A stretch of DNA of 33,783 bases from a virus, in IMG/VR virus record IMGVR_UViG_3300033150_000765, positions 1 through 33,783 of that record; one strand, 5' to 3'. The translations under genes and the position numbers were made by a program. The notes beneath the pieces were generated by a model. That model saw only the letters and a list, made by a program, of their open reading frames with translations, had not been told where the DNA came from and did no database searches. This document shows positions 1 through 5,965 of the stretch, in pieces; positions within the stretch are counted from its first letter, which is position 1, and each line of letters begins with the position of its first letter.

Positions 1-2
1 AA

Positions 3-485
3 CAGGCAACGCCACTCCATCGAGATGCCATCCTGCTATGCCTGGCAATGGGCGGATTACGTATCGGGGAATTATGCAAGATCACACAGGATAACACGAA
101 CTTCATACAGGGCACGGTAGATATACCCGACCGCAAGGCGGGTGTACCGAAACGATTCTACCTGTCTGATTTCGCCGCATCCATTCTACGCAGAAGGTTT
201 CTGGAAAACGGCGGTGTAGCTTTCAAGCAGACAGCCAGACAACTGATACAGAGGTTTATATATGAGCGGCAGAAAATGAAAGGGGTCAAGCACTGGAGAT
301 TCCACGACCTCCGGCACACGATAACGGATATACTAGGCCGTAATCAGATAGACCTGGAGACCACCCGCCAGATACTGGGCCACACCAAACTCACCACGAC
401 ACAACGCTACATGCACTCGACCGAAACAAAGGAACGGTCGGCACTTGAACTGGTGGAGCAAGAATTATCCCGCCTTACCTCTTGA
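3..485 (+). CDS. int: Tyrosine recombinase (phage integrase), C-terminal catalytic part, cut by left edge
   Basis: Catalyses site-specific integration and excision of the phage. The frame is open to the left edge, so the N-terminal arm-binding and core-binding domains are missing; the first ATG (position 48) is internal. Seen: the first catalytic arginine in GGLRIGEL, the HDLRH box (H-x-x-R), then LGHTKLTTTQRYMH, which supplies the third histidine and the nucleophilic tyrosine. The catalytic domain therefore looks complete and active. It ends in a charged helix, as usual for the family. A strong promoter for the next genes starts 35 bp after the stop, and a candidate attP lies about 1 kb downstream. 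Family assignment is secure; the target site is unknown. Confidence 0.95.
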   Translation, partial: QATPLHRDAILLCLAMGGLRIGELCKITQDNTNFIQGTVDIPDRKAGVPKRFYLSDFAASILRRRFLENGGVAFKQTARQLIQRFIYERQKMKGVKHWRFHDLRHTITDILGRNQIDLETTRQILGHTKLTTTQRYMHSTETKERSALELVEQELSRLTS

Positions 486-519
486 TATATAATCAGATAT
501 AAAATAGTTAAAAAACCCC

Positions 520-548
520 TTGACAATATAACGCTATTGTGCTATATA
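520..548 (+). promoter_or_regulatory. Sigma-70 promoter P1 (rightward)
   Basis: TTGACA at 520-525, a 17-bp spacer, and TATATA at 543-548. It lies between the integrase stop and a Shine-Dalgarno-led small gene. An inverted repeat, ACAATA (523-528) and TATTGT (535-540), fills the spacer, as expected for a repressor-controlled promoter. Confidence 0.8.
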
Positions 549-558
549 TATATTGTAA
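536..558 (+). promoter_or_regulatory. Putative operator O1 over the P1 -10 box
   Basis: The 23-bp stretch reads ATTGTG-C-TATA-TAT-ATATTGTAA. It matches 19 of 23 bases of the stretch at 30960-30982, and in both cases the -10 hexamer begins at base 8. Sequence shared at the same offset in two otherwise different promoters suggests one regulator. The regulator itself is not identified. Confidence 0.55.
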
Positions 559-578
559 CATGGAAGGAGGCGAGAGCG

Positions 579-743
579 ATGGATGTTACAAGGGAATTGG
601 ATAAGATTAAGGCCAAATCTCGTTTGAGAAAAATCGTTTTATCGGCAATCTGGCAACACATCAATGCTGAACTTGCCCGGGATTCTAGCAAAGAGGAGTT
701 TTCGCGGCTTGCTGATCTCGTGGAGGAAGCGTTGCGCGATTAA
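579..743 (+). CDS. Small helical protein of unknown function (54 aa)
   Basis: First gene after promoter P1. I chose the ATG at 579 because AAGGAGG (564-570) sits 8 bases before it; an ATG 42 bases upstream in the same frame lies inside the promoter. The product is short, charged and predicted mostly helical, with no cysteine or membrane segment. It is followed at 28 bp by the repeat-protein gene with its own strong ribosome-binding site, so the two are probably co-transcribed. Position beside the integrase would suit an excisionase or small regulator, but no helix-turn-helix is clear to me. Confidence 0.75.
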   Translation: MDVTRELDKIKAKSRLRKIVLSAIWQHINAELARDSSKEEFSRLADLVEEALRD

Positions 744-771
744 AGTGATAACTTTTAAAGGAGGAGAGAAA

Positions 772-1389
772 ATGAACTTGAAAGTCGTATCGGCTGACTG
801 GACGGGAGTGCATGAAGACGCACGCCAGGATGTTGTGTACAAGGTGGGCGAGATCGCCGAGTGTCCCGACTGGGATCCCGAACCCGAATGCGGTGGGGGG
901 CTGCATTACGCAGAGAACTCGTGGGACTACCTGCCCGAGACGCCGGAGGATGGTCACCTACTGGAGGTCGAGCCCATAGGTGAGGTTGTACGCGTCGAGG
1001 GCAAAAAATCGAAAACCAACCGCCTGCATGTAATACGTGAGATCACGGCAGTACCTACACCGGATGAGGAACCAGATAAGTTTGTGCGCTGCCAAATAGC
1101 GAAACACATCCCGGCCAAATACATCGATCACGTGTTAACGGACTTCGAGGAGATCGAAATCGAGGTACGATGGCAGGTGGCAGATCGCATTCCCGCGGAA
1201 CGCATCGATCATCTGCCGACGCAAGATGAGGAGCCGGACGTGGGAGTGCGCCTAAGGCTGGCTGAGCGTATCCTCCTGGAGCGCATCGATCATCTGCCGA
1301 CGCAAGATGAGGAGCCGGATATCGACATACGCCAGACCCTGGAGCATCGTATGCGGGTAGAGCAGAAAGTAGATCGGAGGTGCCAGTAG
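772..1389 (+). CDS. DUF7666-like protein with four 27-residue alpha-type repeats
   Basis: 205 aa, starting at the ATG after AAAGGAGG (757-764). Residues 1 to about 93 resemble small phage domains with a G-LH motif (here GGGLHYAENS, 42-51) followed by a valine-rich strand pattern (DUF7666-like; tentative). Residues 96-203 are four tandem 27-residue units. The consensus is roughly T-x-DEEPD-x-x-VR-x-x-(I/V/L)A-x-R-I-x-x-ER-IDHLP, which resembles leucine-rich-repeat-variant or HEAT-like helices. Units 3 and 4 are recent: 38 bp at 1201-1238 recur exactly at 1282-1319, an 81-bp period. The fold suggests protein or nucleic-acid binding; function unknown. The stop TAG abuts the next ATG, so the two genes are translationally coupled. 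Confidence 0.8.
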   Translation: MNLKVVSADWTGVHEDARQDVVYKVGEIAECPDWDPEPECGGGLHYAENSWDYLPETPEDGHLLEVEPIGEVVRVEGKKSKTNRLHVIREITAVPTPDEEPDKFVRCQIAKHIPAKYIDHVLTDFEEIEIEVRWQVADRIPAERIDHLPTQDEEPDVGVRLRLAERILLERIDHLPTQDEEPDIDIRQTLEHRMRVEQKVDRRCQ

Positions 1390-1524
1390 ATGAATAAGCA
1401 CATATTCACATTCGACCTCACCGAGCCTCTCTACAATAAGCTACGCAAGTTGGCCTTCAGGCGGCGGGTATCGATAGCCGAGATCATTAGGGGGGCGATA
1501 GAGGATTACCTGGCCCGAAATTGA
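1390..1524 (+). CDS. Ribbon-helix-helix (CopG/Arc-type) DNA-binding protein, 44 aa
   Basis: The start codon abuts the stop of the repeat protein (TAGATG). The N-terminal strand HIFTFDLTEPLYNKL is followed by two helices ending REIIRG-like (AEIIRGAIEDYLARN), the standard ribbon-helix-helix layout: alternating residues in the strand contact DNA, and the protein dimerises through the helices. The length, 44 aa, is typical for a single-domain member. Standing last in the P1 operon, next to the candidate attP, it could autoregulate P1, act as an excision directionality factor, or serve as an arc-like repressor. The fold is clear; its role is inferred. Confidence 0.85.
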   Translation: MNKHIFTFDLTEPLYNKLRKLAFRRRVSIAEIIRGAIEDYLARN

Positions 1525-1525
1525 T

Positions 1526-1737
1526 GGACTAAACAGGGACTAATGAAAATACCCACCTCGTAACTTGTTGCAAGGTGGGTATTTCTACATATGCAGATGG
1601 CGGGGCCGACGCCAATTACGCTTTTTCTAACCCATTGCCAATAACGTAACTACAATAAATACAACGGTTGGCATACGTCATTTACGGCACACATGACCCT
1701 CAACGGCAAAAAGACTGGACTAAAAATGGACTAAAGG
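1526..1737 (+). other. Candidate attP with arm-type integrase sites
   Basis: Two pairs of direct repeats of GGACTAA flank this segment: starts at 1526 and 1537 on the left and at 1717 and 1728 on the right. Both pairs have exactly 11-bp (one helical turn) spacing and the same orientation. Paired short direct repeats either side of a core are how tyrosine-integrase arm sites are arranged in temperate phages. The segment is near the integrase and is otherwise gene-poor. No core sequence can be fixed without the host junction. The right pair overlaps a weak minus-strand ORF. Confidence 0.5.
1547..1584. terminator. Bidirectional hairpin terminator between convergent transcripts
   Basis: A perfect 12-bp inverted repeat, AAATACCCACCT (1547-1558) and AGGTGGGTATTT (1573-1584), with a 14-base loop. 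It is U-rich just after the stem on both strands. It lies 22 bp after the ribbon-helix-helix stop and faces the end of the minus-strand operon. It could also be part of the attachment site. Confidence 0.65.
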
Positions 1738-1854
1738 AAATAACGGCTCGGAACTTGCTTTCCTTATTATAGGGACTCTGATACCTATTCGGGGTTTTCT
1801 TGCGTAGATAGCTCTCCAGAGCTTTGACTTTGGTACTGTTACCTTGCCTTTCAC
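1720..1854 (-). CDS. Possible basic 44-aa protein (weak)
   Basis: A GTG at 1854 is preceded at 6 bases by GAGGGG. The product would be strongly basic, starting MKGKVTVPKSKLWRAIYARK. It would be the last gene of the late operon, beyond array 1. I recognise no family, and its 3' end overlaps the candidate integrase arm sites, which argues against it. Listed only because the ribosome-binding site is good. Confidence 0.25.
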   Translation of the reverse strand: MKGKVTVPKSKLWRAIYARKPRIGIRVPIIRKASSEPLFPLVHF

Positions 1855-1887
1855 ACCGTTCCCCTCAAATCGAAGTAGTCAATTTAA

Positions 1888-1972
1888 CCTTGCCTTGCCT
1901 TGCCCCGCCATGCCGAGCCATGCCGAGCCCTGCCGCGCCGAGCCTCGCCATGCCGTGCCTCGCCCCGCCGCG
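1888..1972. repeat. NNGCC pentamer array 1
   Basis: About 16 tandem units of the form NNGCC with GCC invariant; the first two bases vary (TT three times at the left end, then CC, AT, GA, CT, GC, TC, GT). The array starts directly after the stop codon of the metallophosphoesterase on the minus strand. On that strand, which is the transcribed one, it reads GGCNN. Arrays 2 and 3 share its left-end sequence (AACC then TTGCC repeated). Confidence 0.9.
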
Positions 1973-2824
1973 TTATAAACTCTCAATCATAACCGAATGA
2001 TCGCGCTCAATCACGCGGGTAAAATGTCTCGAATATACATCTTCATCACCGCTCCTGATAATCGCCCCGCCTAGCTGTGGCGGCGACAGCCGAGCACCCG
2101 CTATCCTATAAGTGAATGGCGTCTTTAGCTGCCAGCCAGGGGTACAGAAACCAATAGATTCGACGTGCTTATCGGTATCGGTACGTGCGGGGAAGCTCAC
2201 CCGCGCATATCTGTGCCGATGACTGCGTACCACGAATAGCGGCACGCGCTCGCCCCAACGTGCCGACTCATTAAACTCACGAGCCATCTCTGCGTTGATA
2301 GCAGACGCCTCATGCTGCGAGCTAGACGTAGTACCGATGTGATGCATGATATGGCATAGCACGCCGCCAACTTCGATGAATAATTCATCTCTTGCGTATC
2401 GGCCGACCTGATCCGGCTTCGCCCCTAATGAGCGGGCGAGGCGTTCTTCTTCTTGGCCCGATTTACCTACGTGCGCTTCGGTACCGCGAATCATATATAA
2501 TTCGGCCGCCCTGTCGGCAATCGGCTTCAATATCTTTTCTGCTAGTTTCGCTTGATCAGATAGATTGTGCGAGATTTGAGTAACAGCCTTGTGATGTGTG
2601 CCGTCAATAGAATCTCCGTTCACTACTACCGCGAACGGCTCGCCCCTGCTAACCGTAGGTACCCATTCATTCCAAAACTCTTGCCAAATCTCCCATACCT
2701 TGCATTGCAACGCAGATGGTTTATAGTTACCGCCGCCGTCAAGCTCAATACCTTCCGGTGGACACAGCCCAAATTGACAACCTGCATGCAGGTCGGAGAT
2801 TATTACCAGATTATTGATAGCCAT
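1973..2824 (-). CDS. Calcineurin-like metallophosphoesterase
   Basis: 283 aa with TTAGGAGGG just upstream of the ATG. The two-metal motifs appear in order: D11-x-H13 (SDLHAG), NGD 69-71, a variant GNHE box GTEAH (114-118), histidines near 158-162 (HIMHHIG), and the final H-x-H at 202-204 (SHRHR). It should hydrolyse a phosphomono- or diester, with Mn or Fe in the active site; the substrate cannot be read from sequence. Unlike almost every other late gene it does not overlap its neighbours. It is bounded on both sides by pentamer arrays, which suggests separately acquired cargo. A nucleic-acid or nucleotide phosphatase role is the usual guess for phage members. Confidence 0.88.
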   Translation of the reverse strand: MAINNLVIISDLHAGCQFGLCPPEGIELDGGGNYKPSALQCKVWEIWQEFWNEWVPTVSRGEPFAVVVNGDSIDGTHHKAVTQISHNLSDQAKLAEKILKPIADRAAELYMIRGTEAHVGKSGQEEERLARSLGAKPDQVGRYARDELFIEVGGVLCHIMHHIGTTSSSQHEASAINAEMAREFNESARWGERVPLFVVRSHRHRYARVSFPARTDTDKHVESIGFCTPGWQLKTPFTYRIAGARLSPPQLGGAIIRSGDEDVYSRHFTRVIERDHSVMIESL

Positions 2825-2847
2825 TTCTTACCCTCCTAATTTATGAA

Positions 2848-2927
2848 CCTTGCCTTGCCTTGTCTTGCCCGGCCATGCCGCGCCCCGCCGCGCCTTGCCA
2901 CGCCTTGCCCAGCCTAGCCGCGCCCCG
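2848..2927. repeat. NNGCC pentamer array 2
   Basis: About 15 units of NNGCC in perfect 5-bp register with one GTC variant. It begins AACCTTGCCTTGCC, as do arrays 1 and 3, and its right end has TAGCCGCGCC, as does array 3. It fills the gap between the stop codon at 2934 and the ribosome-binding site of the metallophosphoesterase on the minus strand. Confidence 0.9.
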
Positions 2928-2933
2928 TAAAAT

Positions 2934-3488
2934 CTATTCCCATTTAGCCACTTCAAATCGCCCAAACTGCGGACGATATGTACCAAGCCCTATCAATAGA
3001 CCGCCCTTCTCAAAATGCTGTCGAAGCGTAGTCTCCTTCAAATACTCATTCTCAAACAACTCTATCTCAAAGCGTAACTGCCACGGGCGACGAATAAAAG
3101 GACGCTCCTTTGGATTCGGTACCCCATTCTTCAACCGCGCAACATCATGCCTAATCTGTACTTTTTCATTGAATCCGGTGAATATGATAGGATCGCCGTT
3201 ACCGTCAAGGATCGGTATTGGGTCTGGTAGTATTACTAAACAGCTCTTGACCGCCGCTGCAACTCCCTTCCACTTCTTTCCGCAAAACCTTTTTGCGCAA
3301 CTCTGTGTGTTTTCGGCAGCCAGGAAACTGAAAAGGTTCTGGACCGGCAAAACGAGCGTCTTGCCGTCGTCTGCGTAATATAGCTTTTCCTCGATCGCTA
3401 GTGCTGTGTCGTTGTCTCCCGCATATCTGTCGAACATCAGATCGCTTAAGCCATTCAACGTAACCTGCCGTGTCAAACTGTCGTTCAT
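2934..3488 (-). CDS. Conserved phage-type protein of unknown function, array-bounded
   Basis: 184 aa from the ATG at 3488, chosen because AAAGGA lies 10 bases upstream. Two upstream in-frame or overlapping starts (3524, and 3591 in another frame) lack good ribosome-binding sites. Seen: N-terminal QVTLNGLSDLMFDRYAG, then VLPVQNLFSFLAAENT, a proline-rich middle with KNGVPNPKERPF, and a C-terminal glycine-rich GLGTYRPQFGRFEV. The last motif is reminiscent of the glycine-rich loops of RAMP/Cas7-like folds, but that is only a resemblance. No catalytic residues are obvious. Arrays 2 and 3 stand on either side, making a repeat-bounded pair with the metallophosphoesterase gene. Confidence 0.75.
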   Translation of the reverse strand: MNDSLTRQVTLNGLSDLMFDRYAGDNDTALAIEEKLYYADDGKTLVLPVQNLFSFLAAENTQSCAKRFCGKKWKGVAAAVKSCLVILPDPIPILDGNGDPIIFTGFNEKVQIRHDVARLKNGVPNPKERPFIRRPWQLRFEIELFENEYLKETTLRQHFEKGGLLIGLGTYRPQFGRFEVAKWE

Positions 3489-3598
3489 GGTTCTCGTTCC
3501 TTTCTGCGCCTCGGATACTGGCATCTATTAATGCCTTGATCCACTCCGCTTCTTGGATCCCAGAATCACGTATGTCATGCTCTCTGCTCATTTAGTAA

Positions 3599-3675
3599 CC
3601 TTGCCTTGCCTTGTCTCGCCTCGACGAGCCCCGCCGAGCCTCGCCCCGCCGAGCCAAGCCTAGCCGCGCCTTGCC
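3599..3675. repeat. NNGCC pentamer array 3
   Basis: About 15 units in 5-bp register, with GTC and GAC variants. It begins AACCTTGCCTTGCCTTGTC, which is identical at this end to array 2, and ends TAGCCGCGCCTTGCCC. It lies upstream (on the minus strand) of the unknown array-bounded gene. A 197-bp stretch with no convincing gene separates it from the next upstream gene. Confidence 0.9.
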
Positions 3676-3872
3676 CGTTTATCTCACCTCCAATCATGTG
3701 TTGTAGAACCAACCTGACCATTCTCGACATCATCGTATCTTAGTCACAACGACTCAGTGACCAACTTCCCCACTTGGCAGACAAGGCTATGGGGCGGGTT
3801 CGGCCGGAGACAAGAGATGCCCGCGCGCAGGGAAGACAAATCAAGCGACTCCCGGTTAGCATCCTACTCATC

Positions 3873-4115
3873 TCACCCGCCCCCATTCCAAAAATGACTC
3901 CTGATACCCTTCAACGCACTCACCACATAGATGACCGTTATAATTATCACCGCCCATTGCCCGTTGCGCCACGACGTGATGAGCCAGAACGGCTGCGTAC
4001 AGAGCATTACAACAAAACCCCACTTGCGCTTATCAACCTCACGCTTGGTCAAAAACCACCAGGTAACACAAGCTCCGGTCAAGATAATGCCCTGTATGAT
4101 ATATTCAGGAATCAT
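3873..4115 (-). CDS. Small two-TM membrane protein (PnuC-like or holin-like)
   Basis: 80 aa. Membrane segments at about residues 4-22 (YIIQGIILTGACVTWWFLT) and 50-68 (WAVIIITVIYVVSALKG), with a basic loop TKREVDKRKWGF and a QPFWLITSWRNGQW stretch between. The pattern of a K/R-x-W-G-F box, then Q-x-x-W, then a second helix recalls the end of PnuC-type transporters and a common class of tiny phage membrane proteins. It overlaps the upstream gene by 11 bp. A role in lysis is possible but not shown. Confidence 0.7.
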   Translation of the reverse strand: MIPEYIIQGIILTGACVTWWFLTKREVDKRKWGFVVMLCTQPFWLITSWRNGQWAVIIITVIYVVSALKGIRSHFWNGGG

Positions 4116-4548
4116 CGGCGGCCCCCCTCTCCGTATCGCGCAACATTCTGAAATTGATTAGGGAATTAATGTCTTGATATATGGAGTAATACAGGAATGC
4201 ATCTATATCGAAATCGGCCCCGCCTTCCGGCGGCACGTATTCCATCATATCTTCATCTATTCTCGTAATCTCATCATAGATCCAGGTTTTGAAATCTCTC
4301 GGTTTCGATTTCAAGCGCGCATATACCCGCCCCGCTATAATCAGCTTCGCATAATTAATCCTATCGAGGGTCTCCTCCTCGTAATCCCTGGGTATATCCC
4401 TGGCGAGAAAATTCACCTCGGATAGACACACATCCTTATCGCCGTAGTTTATTTCGCCCAACTTCATTCTTCTGCGGCATTGGTCTATAATATTGTGTCG
4501 CTTGTGCCGAATTGCCTCCTCGTATATACGCTCTGGGTTATTCATCAT
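4105..4548 (-). CDS. Hypothetical acidic protein, 147 aa
   Basis: Unrecognised. It begins with two consecutive ATGs (4548, 4545); GGAG of the preceding gene gives better spacing to the second. Residues 1-45 are helical and basic, the rest acidic and helical (DFDIDAFLYYSIYQDINSL near the end). No cysteines form a metal site and there is no membrane segment. Overlaps of 11 bp on both sides place it firmly in the late operon between the HExxE protein and the small membrane protein. Confidence 0.75.
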   Translation of the reverse strand: MMNNPERIYEEAIRHKRHNIIDQCRRRMKLGEINYGDKDVCLSEVNFLARDIPRDYEEETLDRINYAKLIIAGRVYARLKSKPRDFKTWIYDEITRIDEDMMEYVPPEGGADFDIDAFLYYSIYQDINSLINFRMLRDTERGAADDS

Positions 4549-4858
4549 TAGGCTCCATCTTGAAAATGTGTGGATTCGAGATAACGAAGTTGTAATAACC
4601 GAGTCCGAAACCGTTGATAGTCTGATGCGGTAGCCCCTGATTGTTTTCGCCCTTCAATTCCAGCATAGTCGCTATCGCCTCACCCACCTCGTGAAACAAG
4701 ATTTCCTCCGGCACTTTCATGCCCTTATATATCTGTATCTGCCTGTGAACCGGATTGAATTCACCGAGGTTACTCTGCTCATCTAGTACGCGTTCATTCC
4801 GATTGACGGTGAGCGGTATTCCAAACAGATAGAGCTTTTTAGGTATGATGATTCTCAT
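4538..4858 (-). CDS. ImmA/IrrE-like metallopeptidase-type protein with HExxE
   Basis: 106 aa. The N-terminal KLYLFGIPLTV and GEFNPVHRQIQIYKG strands followed by PEEILFHEVGEAIATML match the short phage proteins related to ImmA/IrrE peptidases. In those the helix carries HExxH; here it is H56-E57-V-G-E60, so the second histidine is replaced by glutamate. It may bind zinc differently or be inactive. A second conserved region near the C-terminus (INGFGLGYYNFVISNP) also fits the family. GGGGA precedes the ATG. In the family, members cleave repressors or have unknown phage roles. Confidence 0.72.
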   Translation of the reverse strand: MRIIIPKKLYLFGIPLTVNRNERVLDEQSNLGEFNPVHRQIQIYKGMKVPEEILFHEVGEAIATMLELKGENNQGLPHQTINGFGLGYYNFVISNPHIFKMEPNDE

Positions 4859-4867
4859 TTCCCCGAC

Positions 4868-4984
4868 CTAGATTTTAAACAGCCACCGTATCAGCATAAG
4901 CAGATATGCTCTAACCGGATTGACTTCGGGCCATCCATCCCGGCAAACCCCTCCTGAGTGAACGTATTCCCAATCGGCTTTCAT
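4868..4984 (-). CDS. Small protein, 38 aa, with C-terminal hydrophobic helix
   Basis: Found between two well-supported genes. The ATG at 4984 follows GGGAGAGC, and the stop lies just before the GGGGA of the HExxE gene, so it fits the operon spacing. It begins MKADWEYVHSGGVCRDGW and ends in a hydrophobic stretch, RAYLLMLIRWLFKI, that could be an amphipathic or membrane-seeking helix. No family recognised. Confidence 0.55.
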   Translation of the reverse strand: MKADWEYVHSGGVCRDGWPEVNPVRAYLLMLIRWLFKI

Positions 4985-5045
4985 GCTCTCCCGATCTGTA
5001 GGAATGAGCGGCCAAGCTGCCCCCTACACCTCACATCCCCTTCAC

Positions 5046-5063
5046 GGCCTGACCGCTCAGGCC
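5046..5063. other. 7-bp hairpin after the 90-aa gene
   Basis: GGCCTGA (5046-5052) and TCAGGCC (5057-5063) with a 4-base loop, in the untranslated gap after the stop at 5073 on the minus strand. No U-run follows, so it is more likely an mRNA-end or processing structure than an intrinsic terminator. Confidence 0.4.
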
Positions 5064-5072
5064 TCTTGAGCC

Positions 5073-5345
5073 TTACTCCTCGTTAAATATCGGCAAATCC
5101 CACTCAACCCAGTCTTTTGCCGCATACTCACGCAGACTTTCCAGCCCCGCACCACTGAACACAAAGGACATGAACTCCCGCACGTGCTCCTTGATCTCGG
5201 GGTAATCGTCGGCAAGATTCCAGAGATTGGGGGCCAGGTCCTCTACCTCGGCCATTTTACCCTTCGTCATTTCCGGGTCGATCCACGACTGGATTACGTC
5301 TTGCGCCTCCTTGCCCAGTCGCAGTAATACTGATGCCTTAATCAT
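5073..5345 (-). CDS. Hypothetical acidic helical protein, 90 aa
   Basis: I took the ATG at 5345 because AAAGGAGG stands 8 bases upstream and it overlaps the preceding stop by 8 bp, the coupling style of this operon. The upstream in-frame ATG (5390) has no such site. It begins MIKASVLLRLGKEAQDVIQ and is helical throughout, with no motif I can name. Neighbouring membrane proteins and the endolysin suggest the lysis module, but nothing in the sequence ties it to lysis. Confidence 0.72.
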   Translation of the reverse strand: MIKASVLLRLGKEAQDVIQSWIDPEMTKGKMAEVEDLAPNLWNLADDYPEIKEHVREFMSFVFSGAGLESLREYAAKDWVEWDLPIFNEE

Positions 5346-5793
5346 CTTTCGCCTCCTTTCGCCTGTTAATCCACCATTCCAGTAATGCAACTATTAATTC
5401 CACCAACTTCAACAACACCCTGTTTTTCGTCCCGCCGTTCCTACGTGCTGTCTTGACACTCCATATCTTGCGGCCACCCTCGACGAGGCCCCCACCGACT
5501 CCGGCGATACACGCCCATGCAAGATTGCCCGTAGTAGCCACCACGGTACCGCCCACGCCGGCAAAGCCGATAATGAAATGCCGCAAGAAATCGAACGTGG
5601 AGCCGGAGAGTAAAGACATCTTGATGCGATCCCATTTGCCCGCCTTGTGCGCTATCAGCTCCGGTTCCCATTCGTACTCGGCGTCAATATCGTATATCGT
5701 GGTTGTTTCGTACTCGGTTGTAATCGGCTGAATATCATTCGGCGTATCAACCGTTTTCTCCAGATCATCAATCGTCTCTGGCTTCTTCTTCAT
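5338..5793 (-). CDS. Glycine-rich membrane protein (holin candidate), 151 aa
   Basis: Residues 1-60 are acidic and hydrophilic. Residues about 68-105 form a long hydrophobic, glycine-rich stretch (IIGFAGVGGTVVATTG, then ACIAGVGGGLVEGG), long enough for a helical hairpin with glycine-zipper spacing. A further hydrophobic helix follows at about 128-142 (LKLVELIVALLEWW), with a basic tail. Phage holins and glycine-zipper proteins look like this, and the endolysin gene is 0.7 kb upstream in the same operon, so holin is a reasonable but unproven call. Confidence 0.65.
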   Translation of the reverse strand: MKKKPETIDDLEKTVDTPNDIQPITTEYETTTIYDIDAEYEWEPELIAHKAGKWDRIKMSLLSGSTFDFLRHFIIGFAGVGGTVVATTGNLAWACIAGVGGGLVEGGRKIWSVKTARRNGGTKNRVLLKLVELIVALLEWWINRRKEAKDD

Positions 5794-5965
5794 CGATGTA
5801 CCCCACTTCTACTGTACCAACGCGCACAAAGCTCTCTTTATCCACATACTTTAATTGCCCATCCTTGCTATCAATTATCAGGATTCTATCTTTTGGTTGT
5901 CTTGTTCTCTCCCACATATCTACGATGCGCTGTAATGTTATGGCATTACCCGGCCTCTTTTTCAT
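5768..5965 (-). CDS. Hypothetical 65-aa protein
   Basis: The ATG overlaps the stop of the receiver-domain gene as ATGA (5962-5965), and the gene itself overlaps the next by 26 bp, so it is surely translated in the chain. It begins MKKRPGNAITLQRIVDMWER and then has a strand-rich middle with KDRILIIDSKDG and a very acidic end. No family recognised. The IxDSKDG turn followed by short strands could be a small beta-barrel. Confidence 0.7.
   Translation of the reverse strand: MKKRPGNAITLQRIVDMWERTRQPKDRILIIDSKDGQLKYVDKESFVRVGTVEVGYIDEEEARDD

Noticed and set aside
1598-1611. TGGCGGGGCCGACG resembles the reverse of a tRNA 3' end, a possible tRNA-derived attP core
   Set aside because: No T-arm follows on the minus strand (no GTTCGA-type sequence in the next 20 bases), so it is only a short GC-rich resemblance.
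3205-3591. 128-aa minus-strand ORF starting at 3591 right after array 3
   Set aside because: It overlaps the well-formed 184-aa gene in another frame for most of its length, has no ribosome-binding site, and its second half is arginine-rich, typical of a shadow frame. Its first 35 codons might be a remnant.
1888-3675. The three GC-rich arrays considered as CRISPR-like
   Set aside because: The unit is 5 bp, with no 25-40-bp repeat and no spacers of steady length.
3579-3734. 51-aa minus-strand ORF running straight through array 3 (starts MSRMVRLVLQ)
   Set aside because: Frames through a GGCNN array lack stops by composition; there is no Shine-Dalgarno sequence and no match to any pattern I know.
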